Numbered from the stretch's first letter, positions 1 through 11,549 are shown. The stretch is 64,000 nt of DNA from Carya illinoinensis (GCF_018687715.1 NC_056755.1:12583501-12647500), one strand, 5' to 3'. Notes: generated by a model not told the origin, from the sequence alone. Made by a program: numbers and translations.

Positions 1-241
1 GACTAACACATTTGGCTTCAACCAATTCAAGTAATGGGTGTTTGGTGGTGGTATGAAATTGTTTTGAACAAAAAATATTGTTCATGGACCTAGTAGTCAT
101 GCTATGAGTCCTTTGAGAGACAACGGGGGGTGGAGAGTTTACCTGAGTTGTTGCTGTATTGTCTGGATTCACAGGAGTGAGAGAGCTCTCTTCTTGAGAT
201 GGTGTGATGCTTGGCGCTAGTGAAAGTTGGTTGTCAGGTAA
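1..241 (-). mobile_element. Copia C fragment: linker between integrase and RT
   Basis: Read on the minus strand, this stretch encodes a Ser/Pro/Thr-rich peptide followed by a segment containing THSMTTRSMNNI and TTTKHPLLE. That pattern is typical of the linker between integrase and reverse transcriptase in plant Ty1/copia polyproteins. It is the continuation of the copia integrase that ends at about 4790; the gypsy D element lies between the two pieces. The RT and RNase H part would lie to the left of the window. The reading frame is open here, but the element is split and cannot make an intact polyprotein. Confidence 0.65.
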
Positions 242-455
242 TACCAAATGCAGTAGTGGTCCAGAGAGGTAGGGAGTGGATTCGTGATGGGCCCCAAGGT
301 GGACCAAATTGTAAAGATCTTTTGCAAGTTTTATACGGGACAATTACAAGATCAAGAGATAGGGAGATCAAATAAGCTATGCATGGATGGGGGTGGAATC
401 CACTTGAGACATGTTTAGCAAGAGCTCAATATTCAAGATGGGCTTGAGAGGAGGA

Positions 456-1097
456 GATCCAGTTTTCATCCATGTAATATGATACAGAAGACACGATTTG
501 GGCCTATTGTTATTGAAGGCCTTTGACTTATTTATTTCATTAAAAGAGCTTATTTTATTAGTTTAGAATAAGTGGGCTTGAGGATGTCAACCCACATATA
601 TGTCTTATTTCTCGTTAACTATAATTTTTGGGAAGGTCTTGTATTTTGGCCAAGAGTTTATTTGGAAAGTTATTATTTTATGTGAACTACAGTTTTAGAA
701 GTTACTATAGCGGCATTGTTCACGCTACAGTACTGCGGCTCACTTAGGATTTTGGGAGATTGTTTATTTAAATCAATTGTATTATCATTTGAGCAGATTA
801 GATATTATTGAAATTGATGAATTTTATTCATTGTGAGTTGAGTTTATCTCCTCTTGTTCTTGATTAAACGTTTGAACTTATCAAAAGTAAATCACAACCT
901 TTGAGACGCTTCTCTTTTGTAATTTGATTTCTTGAGACGAGTTCTTCAACGGGTCTAGATTTTCATATAATCTACGTTCTTGAAACGATATCTCATCAAG
1001 TCTAGATTTTCCATCCATTGACTTGAGTTTGGATTTCTTGGGTTTATTTTTTCCAATATTGTTGTTGGGTCTCAAGGCGAGTCAATTGGGGTTCACA
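456..1097 (+). repeat. Gypsy D LTR copy 1
   Basis: This about 640-bp stretch matches 4136-4780 closely and in the same orientation, including the shared end ..GATTCACA/GGTTCACA. It ends a few bases before a tRNA-Met-type primer binding site. The left boundary is approximate, because homology continues upstream into a copy of the 3' end of pol. Confidence 0.7.
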
Positions 1098-1960
1098 TCA
1101 TTTAGTATCAGAGCAAGGTTTCTAACCAGGTCTGATTCTATGTTTTTATTCTTGTATCTTTAATTTTAATTCTAGGGCTTCATTGTTTTAGGGTTAGGAA
1201 AAAAAAAGTCCAGAAATTTGTTTTTCCTAACGCTGCCAAAATTACTCTATCATTTTGGTTTCGTATTCATTATCATAGGGTGGCTAAATTCCTTGTTTGA
1301 GAGCTGCCAAAATTTGCACCATCTGGGATTTGAAACTTCTAGGGTTTTATTGATTCCTTTTTATTTCCTTGTCAATTTTTATGTGTTTGAATTCAATTGT
1401 TTGATTATCACAATTGAATATTTCCATTTGTGGTTGAATTGTTGAGAAAAGAAGATAACATGAAGAAAAAAAAGAAAAGAAAGGAAAAGAAAAGAAAAGA
1501 AAAAAAAAAGGAAAAAAGAAAAAAAAATCCAAATTTTTATTTTATTGATTGAGCCTTATCATAAAAGGGGCTGAATACATATCATTATAGTTGGTATATT
1601 GTCTTGTGATTACTCTTTCCCTCGTATCATTTTCTTGAGTCTTGTGTTATTTTATTCTTTCTGTGTTTCTCTTATTCTTGTTTCTTGAGCCTAATTACTA
1701 GTCAGAATAAGATAAGGTTGTATTGTCTTGATTTAGTTTACTTAGTTCTGAAAAAACTTGAATGGAAAAACTCTAGAGGTAAAAGGTAAGAGAGTGTGAG
1801 ATCATTATTGGGAAATAATCAATTAAGAGTGAAACACGAGTGGAGTGCCATTATTTGAGTGTAAACACATAAGGGAGAGTGTGTGAGGTCTTTTTCTAAT
1901 AACATTCTTTTTTGTGTAGCACGTACAATGTCTCATTAAAGTGACTTATAACTAAAGGGG

Positions 1961-2490
1961 ATGTCAAATAATTCCTTTGTGTTACAAGCCATGCAACAAC
2001 AATTTGAGTGGTTGAACATAGTGTTGGGGGAAGTGAGGGATAAGATGGATCAACAAGGTGCATTGATTAAAAATTTGCAAAGTATGAGAGATTGGAGACG
2101 TGGGCCTAGTATTGAACATGAGTATAAGAATGAGGAGTATGGTGAGTCTCTTGTTGTTAGGCGTGCTCTCAATACACAAAGTAAGATAGATGATATAGAG
2201 TAGCAGAGAGAGAACATTTTTCATACTAGATGCCACATCAACAACAAGGTATGTAGTATGATTATTGATGGAGTGAGTTATACTAATGTGGCTAGCACTA
2301 CTTTAGTTGAGAAATTGAATTTACCTACCTTGAAACACCCTAAACCATACAAGTTGCAGTAGTTGAATGATTATGAGGAGGTTAGGGTAAATAAGCAAGT
2401 GTTAGTTTCTTTTCCAATTGGGAGATACAAGGATGAGGTACTTTGTGATATAGTGCCTATGCATGCTGGCTATATTTTGTTGGGGAGGCC
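1961..2490 (+). pseudogene. Gypsy D gag remnant and retropepsin-like protease
   Basis: An 80-codon open stretch at 1961-2203 starts with MSNNSFVLQAMQQQFEWLN, the kind of gag start seen in plant gypsy elements. Most of gag is then missing. From about 2230 to 2490 the sequence reads as a retropepsin-like domain: CSMIIDGVSYTNVASTTLVE, then a segment ending MHAGYILLGRP. The catalytic Asp is in IIDG. In-frame stops after KLQ (about 2360) and after GRP (about 2493) break it. The family assignment rests on the domain order and these motifs. Confidence 0.65.
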
Positions 2491-2624
2491 GTGATAGTAT
2501 GGTAGAAGGGTGATCCATGATGGGGTCAAGAATATATATAGTTTTGTAAATCATGGTAAAATAATCAAACTTGCTCCTTTAACCATAAAACAAGTCTATG
2601 AGGATCAACTGAAGCTAAAAAAAT

Positions 2625-2915
2625 GAGGTTAGTCAAAAAAGAAAGAAAGAAAGTGAGGATGATCAAAAAAGAAAGAATGAAAGTGAGATTGAAAAAAAGA
2701 AAATAGTGAGGCCAAAATCTCAAGAGAATGAAAGAGTGAAAAGAACGAAGAGAGTGAAGAAAAAACAGAGAGTGAAAAGAAAATAGAGAGTGAAAAGAAA
2801 AAAGAGAGTGAAAAGAATAAAAAGACTGAAGAAAAAAAAAAGAGTGAAAGGAAAAGAGAGAGTGAAAAGATAAGAGATAGTGCAGAAAATGAGAGGAAAA
2901 CAAAAAGAAAGGTGA
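2625..2915 (+). repeat. Purine-rich Lys/Glu/Ser repeat tract in gypsy D
   Basis: Nearly 300 bases made almost only of A and G on the plus strand, built from an imperfect unit like AGAGTGAAAAGAAA. In one frame it encodes repeats of SEKK/ESEK type. Such charged spacers occur between protease and RT in some plant gypsy elements; here it has expanded by slippage. Confidence 0.6.
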
Positions 2916-3079
2916 GTTTTTATGCTAAGGCAAGTATTAATACTAATGAACTTGACGTACCTTTACCTAGTATTGTTGTTTTTTTGTTACAGGGATATGA
3001 GGTCATAATTCCTAGCGGTGTGTGCTTAGTGGATAGCCACCTATTAGAGAGATAGAGCATTACATTAACTTTGTACCAG

Positions 3080-4126
3080 GTGTGACAATCCCTACCCAAC
3101 CTTTCTTTCAAGAACATGAGTTCTTGATACATTTGAAGGGACAAGATAAGTTGTTGACTAGAATGCATGCTAAATGGAAGGAATGTATTGAGACTTTCCT
3201 CATGAAATCCAATACACACATGGAAAGGAAAATATTATATTTGATGCATTATCAAGAAGGTATTATCTTCATTTTGGATGCAAAGTTATTGATATTTGAA
3301 TATGATAAGAAATTGCATGCTTGTTGATGACTTTGATAGTGTGTATGGAGTATGTGAGAAAGCATCATTTGATAATATCTATAGACTAGATTGTTACGTA
3401 TTTAGAGATAATAGACATTTTGTGCCTAATAGTTCTATGTGTGAGTTGCTTGTGCTTGGAGTACATGGAGGTGCTTTGATTGGACACTTTGGTGTAAAGA
3501 AGAGTTTAGGTGTATTGCATGAACACTTTTGGGCGTGCGGTTTTTCATTCATTGAGATCGCATATAATTGGAGTAGTCATTTTAGATTTTAGATGTGTTT
3601 CATGAACGTTTGTGGGAGTATCATTTTACATTCATTGAATTGTTGTATGAACGTTTGCGAGAATATCATTTGTCATTATTAGAGTTTGCATATAATATTA
3701 CCATGCATACTACTATTTCTCAGTCATCTTTTGAAGTTATTTTTGGATTTAATCCAGTTATTCCTTTTGATTTAATACCTTTACCTATTGATGATAGAAG
3801 TAGCTTGGATGGACATTTCCAAATTTTTGATAAAATTAATGATACTTCATATCTAGTAAATCTTCCAGATAAGTATCATGTGTCTACTATTTTCAATGTT
3901 ACTGATATTTTTCCCTTTGATCCAAATGGAGATTTGAGGACGAATCCTTTTAAGGAGAGGGGGAAGGATGGGCCCCAAGGTGGATCAAATTGTAAAGATC
4001 CTTTACAAATTTCATACGGGGCAATTACAAGATCAAGAGTTAGGAAGATCAAAGAAGTTATGCATGGATGGGGGTGTAAGCCACTTGAGACGTGTTTAGT
4101 AAAGGCCCAACATTCAAGATGGGCTT
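3080..4126 (+). pseudogene. Gypsy D RNase H tail, integrase zinc-binding and C-terminal parts
   Basis: 3082-3330 encodes the end of the RNase H domain (FFQEHEFLIHLKGQDKLLTR followed by HAKWKECIETF). An overlapping frame from 3296 to about 3545 reads as the integrase H2C2 zinc-binding region (LGVHGGALIGHFGVKKSL). The DDE core is deleted: the sequence jumps to FIEIAYN and then, at 3595-4126, to the integrase C-terminal region (EFAYNITMHTTIS, FEVIFGFNP, then a chromodomain-like tail ending near DLRTNPFKERG). Short repeats of a WEYHFTFIEL-like segment at 3540-3680 suggest local duplication. It is non-functional. Confidence 0.7.
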
Positions 4127-4135
4127 GAGAGAAGG

Positions 4136-4780
4136 AGATCTAGTTTTCATCCACGTGATACGCTACGGAAGACACGACTTGGGGCTATTGTTATTGAAGG
4201 CATTGGACTTATTTATTTCCTTAAAAGAGTTTATTTTATTAGTTTAGAATAAGTAGGCTTGAGGATGTCAGCCCATACATATGTCTTATTCCTATTGAAC
4301 TAGAGTTTTGGGAAGGCCTTGTATTTTAGTCAATGGCTTATTTGGAAAGTTATTATTTTATTTGAACTAGGGTTTTAGAAGTTACTATAGCGCGGCACTG
4401 TTCACGCTACAGTACCCGTGGCTCACATAGGGTTTTGGGGGATTGTTTATTTAAACCAATTGTATTATCATTTGAGCATGTTAGACATTATTGAAATTGA
4501 TGAATTTTATTTATTATGAGTTGAGTTTATTTCTTCTTGTTCATGATTGAACGTTTGAACTTATCAAAGGTAAATTACAACCTTTGTGGCATTTCTCTTT
4601 TGTAATTTGGGTTCTTGAGACGGATTCTTCAATGGGTCTAGATTTTCATATAATCTAGGTTCTTGAAATGATTTCTTATCGAGTCTAGATTTTCCATCCA
4701 TTGACTTGAGTTTGGTTTTCTTGGATTTGTTTTTTCTAATATTGTTGTTGGGTCTCAAAGCGAGTCGATTGGGATTCACA
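4136..4780 (+). repeat. Gypsy D LTR copy 2
   Basis: A direct copy of 456-1097, following the integrase tail. It ends TTCACA at 4780. Copia C integrase sequence begins within about 10 bases to the right, so 4780 is the insertion junction. Confidence 0.7.
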
Positions 4781-4789
4781 TTAATTCGG

Positions 4790-5833
4790 TTACTTTGAAC
4801 TCTTGGGTTGTCTATTTTTGAGATTCAGGATATATAGTCTCATCAAAGGTGACATGCGAAAGACATATAGACGCTGAGTTGGTGTATGGAAGCAAAGATA
4901 GGCACTTTGTGTAGTCGAGTAACCCAAGAACACACATGGAACAGACATGGGTTCAAGCTTGTTCTTTGTGTAAGGCTTAAGCCAAGGGAAACATAAGCAA
5001 CCAAAATATCTGAGTTTGAGATAATTTGGTGCTTCATTAAACAAGATTTGAAAAGGAGATTTTTGGTTAAGAACTGGAGATGGCCACCGATATATTAGGT
5101 ATGTGGTTGTAGTAAAGGCATAGGACCAGAATTTGGAATGAAGACTTGCTTGACTGAGGAGAGTTTTACCTATTTCCACAATGTGTCTATGGCATTGCTC
5201 GGAGACTCCATTTTGTTGAGGAGTGTGTGGGGCTATGGTGTAATGGCTGATGCCATGAAGTGTCAAAAAAGATTGAAGTGCAATGAATTCTCCTCCATTA
5301 TCAGAATATAGACTCTTGATTTTAGCATTGAATCGATTTTCAACCATTTTGTGAAATTGAGGAAAAACGATTCTCACATTAGATTTATTTTGTAGAGGGA
5401 AAAACCAAGCATACTTGGTGAAATGATCAATGAAGATCACATAATATTTCTGACCGTGAATGCTAGTTTGTGGGAATGAACCCCAAACATCTATGTATAT
5501 TAAATCAAAAGGAGCTGAGCTTGTGAGACCATATTTATGAAAAGGTAATTTGTGAGATTTATTGATAGAACAGGAACTACAAGCATGAGAAATAGAAGTG
5601 TTGCTGACAAGAGGAAGTGAAAATGACTTTATTAGTCTTACAACTACTTTGGGGGAGGGATGGCCAAGGCACTGGTGCCAGCCAATTATTGATGTGCGTT
5701 CATGAACCATTGCAATGGGTTTGAGTGCACTAACTTGTGGTAGGGGGTTAGACGCCATTCTCACACTTGCCTTGAAGAAGAGTCTCCCTCGTCCTCTGAT
5801 CCTTAACAAAAAAAACATTGGGATGAAATTCAA
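4790..5833 (-). pseudogene. Copia C integrase (GAG-pre-integrase plus rve core)
   Basis: A 347-codon open frame. It begins inside the protease/pre-integrase linker and carries the pre-integrase zinc-binding region: WHQCLGHPSPKVV, then CSSCSINKSHKLPF. It continues through the integrase core with IYIDVWG, IFIDHFTKYAW, SLYSDNGGEF (second Asp) and APHTPQQNGVSE (the catalytic Glu region). It ends in the C-terminal part with YFGCLCFPWL and FLGYS. The frame runs out at the gypsy D junction. The integrase motifs look intact, but the polyprotein is truncated. Confidence 0.8.
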
Positions 5834-6970
5834 GAAACACGTTATTGTGTTTTGTAAAGTGGTGAACTAAGATTAAATTTTTGTTAATACTCGGAACACA
5901 AAGAGTGTCTTGAATTTGAAAATTTCGTGTAGGAAAAGGCAAAGTGAGAGAACTTGAATGAGTCATTTTCAAATCTGAACCATCCCCGATAAGCACCTCA
6001 TCTATGCCATCAAATTCCGAGTGCAATTGCAGGTTTGACACTTGAGATGTGATGTTATGAGAGGCTGAAGAATCTATTAACCACCGCTAGTCTGGGCTGG
6101 AATTTGTGGTTGTGCAGTGAGCCGAGACTTTCTGAGATTGTAGCTGTAGACAATATTTGAAAACATGTCCAAGTTGCTCACAATATTGACACTTTGGCAT
6201 GTATTTCTATTGTTTGAAGTGTCAGGGTTTAGACTTGGAATCATTTTTCTGATTGAATGAAGTGATGATTGCTGTTTTTTGGAAGGCCTGAAGTCCTTAA
6301 CCTGAGTGTTGTTCGCAGTGATCACCAGTGATTGATTATTGTTGTCTAGCCTCTTGAGGTAAGACTCATGGCCTATGAGAATATCATGAAGTTCTTCAAA
6401 AGATAAAGAGGATTCTCGAGCACGTATGGGTGCTACCATTTCTTTGTACTCATGGCCTAAGCCATTGAGAACAGATAAGGTAATGTCATCAGCAGAGAGA
6501 CGAGCATCAATGAGAGCCCATTCATCTGCAGTGACTTTTATAGAATGTAGGAATTCTGTAACTGTGCGTGTACCGCGCTGAATGAGAGTAAGATCCTCCT
6601 TAAGTTGCATGACTCGTGTTCTGGAACGACAGGCATATAGCTTGGTCGGTTTGCTCTAGGCTTGAGAGGATGTTTTTGAGGCTGCTATGAAGGGTATCAC
6701 AGCATCTGACACTGAAGTGAGAATGATATTCAGAATTTATTTATCTTGTCGAAACCATAAGGTATAAGCAGCACTTGCTGCTGCATCAGGATTCGTGGGT
6801 GAAGGTCGTGATGGGCATGTGAGGGTTCCATCGACGTAGCCATATAGATTATAGCCAAGAAGAATAGATTCAAATTGTGCATGCCAAGAACGATAGTTTG
6901 TTGGGGTGAGTCTGGTGGTAATCTGCTGATTGGCATTGATGGCCACAGGGGAAGGTGCAAAGTTTGCCAT
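5748..6970 (-). pseudogene. Copia C gag and protease remnants
   Basis: Gag starts at about 6970: the sequence contains ITTRLTPTNYRSWHAQFES, a common copia gag N-terminus, and continues in a second frame at 6077-6610 (UBN2-type gag, with LNGLGHEYKEMVAPIRARE). Codons 5748-6041 fall in a third frame and hold the region following the protease active site (DGIDEVLIGDG, then FQIQDTLCVPSINKNLI). The frame changes show it is inactive. Confidence 0.7.
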
Positions 6971-7031
6971 TTGTGGAAGGTAAAGAAGGATTAGAATTTA
7001 CTTGTTGGAGAGAGGGCAATCTGATACCATA

Positions 7032-7396
7032 TGGAGAAACAGAGAGATAGAAAGAAGAGTTTCTAATTTGAATGAGATGACCCACACACCAATTTCATTT
7101 ACGAAGTAAGAATATATACACGTTGAAAAGCTTGAGTTAAGCTAGAAATAAAGCTATTCTATAACTGCCTAATAAGTATATATTTACAACTATGAGCTGT
7201 ACGATTTACACATTAAGAATTTGATATTGCATGATCAATTTTGTAGCAATTAGTTGCTTGAGTTGCTGTGCTTGATTGCTTAATTTTGAGAAGAGTTACA
7301 ACTTTCCTTATATACTCGATGCTCTTGATTTTTAAAATAATTTTGTAAGTGACATTTGAGATTTGATACTGAGTTGCAACCTGAAATTGTCCCACA
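7032..7396 (-). repeat. Copia C 5' LTR
   Basis: The region next to the primer binding site runs from TGGAGAAAC at 7032 to CCCACA at 7396. On the minus strand this is TGTGGGAC...CTCCA, the TG..CA form expected of an LTR. No second copy is in the window, so the outer boundary is inferred. Its last ~85 bases (7310-7396) recur at about 19915-19995. Confidence 0.5.
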
Positions 7397-7960
7397 TATC
7401 AGCCGGTAGGGGTACTACTTTGCCGCCTGAGTAGCATAGCACTGCTCGTTTATATCGCTAGTTGTTTTTGTAATTTTTTTTCATATTTTTATTTATATTT
7501 TTTAATATATTTAAATATTTAAAAAAAATTAAAAATATATACTAATATACTTAAAATCACATATCAAATCATTGAAAAAGAAAAAATTTGCCGAATAATA
7601 TACTGTAGCGGTAACGGGCGGCATACGAGGTTTATTCATCGGCCGGTAGGCTCTTTTTCACTATGAACATCCAGTACATGTTAAAACGTGCAGGTTGTTT
7701 GTTAGTGCGCGCCAAATGATGTGTCCATCGGTTCTGGAGCCAATGAATTTTCTGAGCAGCATAATTTTGAATTGACTTTAGTGGTGCCGTCCTAGACAGC
7801 CAATGAATTTTCTGAGCAGCACAATTTTGAATTGACTTTAGTGGTGCCGTCCAACTTTGTCTAGGTCTTTACATCTCCGGGAAATTTATAGCATTGGGGA
7901 GTCGGTGACCACTTGGCTGTCACCTTATAAGCAGTAAAGGTTATAACCACATGGTCATGG
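7310..7960 (+). repeat. Left copy of a ~650-bp direct repeat flanking the UGT block
   Basis: This stretch matches 19915-20660 in the same orientation with indels. Shared landmarks include GATACTGAGTTGCAA, CTGTAGCGGT, GAACATCCAGTACATG and GGCTGTCA.CTTATAAGCAG. It includes the outer end of the copia C LTR, so the duplication happened after that insertion. It lies upstream of the first UGT gene. Confidence 0.75.
7741..7855 (+). repeat. Exact-period 60-bp tandem duplication
   Basis: Two copies of a 60-bp unit beginning CAATGAATTTTCTGAGCAGC (at 7741 and 7801) differ at only a few positions. The right-hand homologous region near 20250 has a single copy, so the duplication is specific to this side. 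Confidence 0.85.
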
Positions 7961-8263
7961 TCATTGGTGACCATTATTTATTGAAAACTACCAAAAATAT
8001 AAAATAATCTCATAAATAGATTTCTACAAACTAACGTGGCAGTGCCACATAATTTATTTTTTATTTTTTCAATTTCAAACTCAGCCCCACGTCTCTCCTC
8101 TGTTCCCAACAGCCCCTGCGCCCCCAAGTCTCCCTGCATTTCCAAACCCCCAACTCCATCAACACTATACCATCTCGCACCTCCACTGCTGCCAAGTTCC
8201 ATATTCCTCTTCCATCGTTTCTTTTCTTTTCTCTTACACAATTGGCTGCAGGCTGCGATAAAG

Positions 8264-9921
8264 ATGGGTTCAGTAAGAGTAAAGAAACCCCATGCAGTAT
8301 GCGTTCCATTCCCAGCACAAGGCCATATGAACCCCATGATGCAATTAGCCAAGCTCCTACACTTCAAGGGCTTTTATATAACCTTTGTCAACACTGAGTT
8401 CAACCACAAGCGCTTAATCCGGTCCAAAGGAGCAGATCACCTCAAGGGCCTGCCAGATTTCAACTTCGAAACCATACCGGACGGGTTGCCGCCTTCTGAC
8501 CGTGATGCAACCCAAGATGTCCCTGCCCTTACTGATTCCATAAGAAAGAACTGCTTGGCACCCTTTAAAGAGCTAGTGCTTAAGCTCAATTCTGTACATG
8601 AGTCTGAAGTGCCTCCTGTTAGTTGCATAATATCGGATGGGATTATGGGTCTTGCAAGTAAAGCTGCTGAACAATTAGGCATCCCGGAGGTACAATTCTG
8701 GACTGCCTCGGCTTGTGGCTTCCTCGGACATCTGTCCTTCACTGAACTCATCAAAAGAGGCTTTGTTCCCTTCAAAGGTACTTGGATTATTTTTGTTTTC
8801 AAAGCTTCTTGCATGGTGCTAGAGGCTGTCATAAGATTTAATAATAATAAAAAGGAGTCATATATATAAGCACCTCTGGCTAGATCAATCATAACTGAAG
8901 GAAAGAGAAGCCTCCATCAAGAAGTGACTGAATTGTAATCAATTAATTAGTTTTAACAACTTATTTTATATCGAGATCTCTTTCAAGTGTTGCAGACAAA
9001 AGCTTCATGCATGATGGAAAGCTTGACACACCAATCGACTGGATCCCAGGCATGAAAAACATCAGGCTCAAGGACCTCCCTAGCTTTATCAGAGTCACGG
9101 ACACTAAGGATATCATGTTCGACTTTCAGGGGTCAGAAGCTCAAAATTGCTTGAGTTCTTCAGCGATTATCTTCAACACATTTGATGAGTTTGAATATGA
9201 AGTACTCGAGGAAATTTCGGCCAGATTCCCTCGCAATATATACACCATAGGCCCGCTTTCCCTGCTAAGTCGGCAGGTCCCTGATAGCCAACTAAAGTCT
9301 CTAAGTACAAGCTTATGGAAAGAAGACTCGAAATGCCTCCAATGGCTTGACAAAAGAGAACCCAATTCAGTTGTTTACGTGAATTATGGCAGTGTGACTG
9401 TTATGACAGAACAACATCTGAAGGAGTTTGCATGGGGGCTTGCAAATAGTAAGCACTCATTTTTGTGGATTGTTCGGCCTGATGTAGTGATGGGAGACTC
9501 GGCAATTTTGCCTGAAGAATTCTTTGAGGACATAAAGGACAGGGGATTGATAGCAAACTGGTGCCCCCAAGGCCAAGTTCTGGCACACCCATCTGTGGGC
9601 GTTTTCCTAACACACTGCGGGTGGAATTCCACTTTGGAAAGTGTTTGTGGTGGTGTGCCTATTATTTGCTGGCCATTTTTTGCAGAGCAGCAAACCAATT
9701 GTCGATACGCTTGCACTAGTTGGGGGATTGGCATGGAAGTCGACAATGATGTTAAACGTGATGAGATTGAAGCACTCGTTAAGGAAATGATGACTGGGGA
9801 TAAGGGAAAGGCGATGAGACAAAAGGCAGTAGAGTGGAGAAAGAAAGCAGAGGAAGCTACTGATATCGGAGGCTCATCTTACAAGAATTTTGAAAGGTTG
9901 ATTAAGGAGGCTCTCCATTAG
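8264..9921 (+). CDS. UGT85-type UDP-glucosyltransferase, copy 1
   Basis: Two exons, 8264-8777 and 8996-9921, joined across a 218-bp GT-AG intron, give a 479-residue family-1 (GT1) glycosyltransferase, the normal length. The start is the ATG at 8264 (context AAAGATGGG); the open frame upstream has no homology to the family. The N-terminal acceptor domain carries the catalytic His21 in PAQGHMNP and the partner Asp125 in CIISDG. The PSPG donor box occupies residues 360-403 ([20 protein letters not shown] onward) and ends in Gln403, the residue associated with UDP-glucose. [22 protein letters not shown] and DVKRDE are typical of UGT85A, the family that includes 7-deoxyloganetin glucosyltransferase. 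It would act in the cytosol; the natural acceptor cannot be read from sequence. It is intact, and has an inverted near-duplicate at 17724-19381. Confidence 0.93.
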
Positions 9922-11549
9922 TCAATGGTAAGTGTAGGGAAAAACAATAAAAGTTGAGCTATTGTCATAGAGATCCATCTGGTCGAGTGGGAGGTATGCG
10001 CCCGTGAATCGTTACATTATTTGTTGCTATTATTGTGGATCGTTACATAATAAGTAAATATTGTAATATTGTAGAACTTACTCCGTATGTCGACTGTCTT
10101 TCTCCTACCTAATCTAGGGGTGCAAGTTTATTAGTCCGGACCGGATTGGATTGATAAGTATATCGGTCTAGCTCAGTTCGTATAATCTTAAAATTTCGAT
10201 TTTCAGACCGATCTGATGTGTGGTTCTTTTGGAATGTATTGGACCGACCAAAAGATATATATAGATTTATAAAAAATTATATATATATATATATATATTA
10301 CTTTATATAATAGTTATATAAGTTAATTATATAATTTTTATATAATTTATTACAATTGATTATATATATTTGGAGCTTTGATAACATTACATTTTTCATT
10401 CATTTTTTCTATTTTTCGTTTTTAACTTTATCATGATGATTTTTAATTCTTGTAAATGGATATGGATAATTTTGATAATTTTTCTAACTTTTTTAGGCTA
10501 TTTTCAAGTACAAAATGTACAAATAAAAATAAATAATTGATGTTTAAAAGTGTAAACATTGTAGACTAGATGGGCTGAAAATAAACATGAGAAATGATTT
10601 TGAGTTTTTTGTATGATTGACCCATTTTACATTGGCCGGATCGAATAGGACCGACGGAGTCAATAGCTAACGGTCTAGTCTGGTTTATAGGAATAATTGG
10701 TCCAGAAAAAGAGCAGATTGAAATTTTCCAGTTGGTCTAAAACTAGACTAAACCAGACCAATTACACCCTTTCTGATCCATTAGTCACGGTTTATTTGTC
10801 GGCAATTAATTATCATTATTTTTTAGATTCAATTATGTTGTGTAATTCTTGAATTGTTTTCAAGTAATATTCAATTACTTTTTTGGTTTTTTACTTTCAT
10901 TGTAATGAATAAGAACCAAAAGAAGTGAAGAGGAGGAGAGAGAAAGAAATGAAAGAAGAAGGCAAGTGAAAAAAATAATGAATTCTAAATAATTAGTTGG
11001 GTCAAAATATTTGTTTGTCTAAGATAAAAATTAGATGTTTTTTTTTTTCTGAAATGATAAAAATTAGATGTTGAGTGAATCTTTTTAATAAATTATTTTT
11101 TAAAACTTTGCATTAACTGAATGCTGATGGAGAGTAGACTTTACCGATTATAGTAATTTAATTAGAAGTGATAAACGACGAGAGATAAGGGAAAGACAAA
11201 TGTTACTATTCGTAATTATTATTTTATTTTATTCTTATTAAATTAATTGAGTTGTTCTATTTATTACAAATTTGTTATAAAAAATATAAAATAAATAAAT
11301 ATCATGTATGATGTACGAAGATAATAATTAATTAATAGAATTATTCTATAATTGAACCGAGTTTGGAACCCTATGAAATCCCATTGTATATGGGCTTAGA
11401 AACAACAAAATATGATGCTTGAGAAAGAAAATTGAATTGGAGTGAATATGATTATATTTCTTATTATTAATAAGTTTAAACTACAGTTTTTTTTTTAATA
11501 TTTTTATTTTTAATTTTATCCTTAATTTTATTTCAAAATTACGGACAGT
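9922..11549. other. Spacer after UGT copy 1
   Basis: The first ~190 bases are 3' UTR-type sequence shared with the second UGT gene. These are followed by a hAT-like MITE (10117-10770) and then AT-rich DNA without a supportable gene. A purine-rich patch lies near 10915-10975. Confidence 0.6.
10117..10770. mobile_element. hAT-like non-autonomous element (MITE)
   Basis: The left end reads GGGGTGCAAGTTTATTAGTC and the right end, reverse-complemented, AGGGTGTAATTGGTCTGG: an imperfect terminal inverted repeat. The inside is AT-rich with scattered CCGGACCGG/GGACCGAC motifs, a hallmark of many non-coding hAT relatives in plants. I see no transposase and no certain target duplication. Confidence 0.5.

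Larger units (their letters stand above)
242..4780 (+). mobile_element. Gypsy D: decayed Ty3/gypsy retrotransposon, compound structure
   Basis: A plus-strand Ty3/gypsy element with two LTR copies and a shortened internal region. In order: an end-of-pol piece (about 286-455), LTR copy 1 (about 456-1097), a primer binding site (TAGTATCAGAGC, 1103-1114), a gag remnant, protease, a purine-rich tract, RNase H, integrase, and LTR copy 2 (about 4136-4780). Most of the reverse transcriptase and the integrase core are missing. Stop codons break every domain. The extra pol tail to the left of LTR copy 1 means the left end is not a normal 5' LTR. This could be a tandem LTR-internal-LTR remnant or a product of unequal recombination. 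It separates two parts of copia C, so it was inserted there. Confidence 0.75.
4781..7396 (-). mobile_element. Copia C: Ty1/copia retrotransposon, 5' half, minus strand
   Basis: On the minus strand, from right to left: an LTR (7032-7396), a tRNA-Met-type primer binding site (reverse complement of CTGATACCA, 7021-7029), gag, protease, GAG-pre-integrase and integrase. It is cut at 4781 by gypsy D and resumes at 241. Frameshifts and stops separate gag and protease into several frames, so it is defective. Confidence 0.8.

Noticed and set aside
881..1075. 64-codon minus frame, repeated at 4564-4779
   Set aside because: Both lie inside the gypsy D LTRs; the resemblance is due to LTR identity.
8036..8263. 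Upstream extension of the UGT copy 1 reading frame (76 extra codons)
   Set aside because: It begins at GTG, is Pro/Ser-rich and unlike any UGT N-terminus. The ATG at 8264 matches the start of copy 2 and gives the family length.
9384..9746. Antisense open frames in UGT exon 2, also mirrored at 17899-18261
   Set aside because: They are shadows of the conserved sense coding sequence and are found in both copies for that reason.
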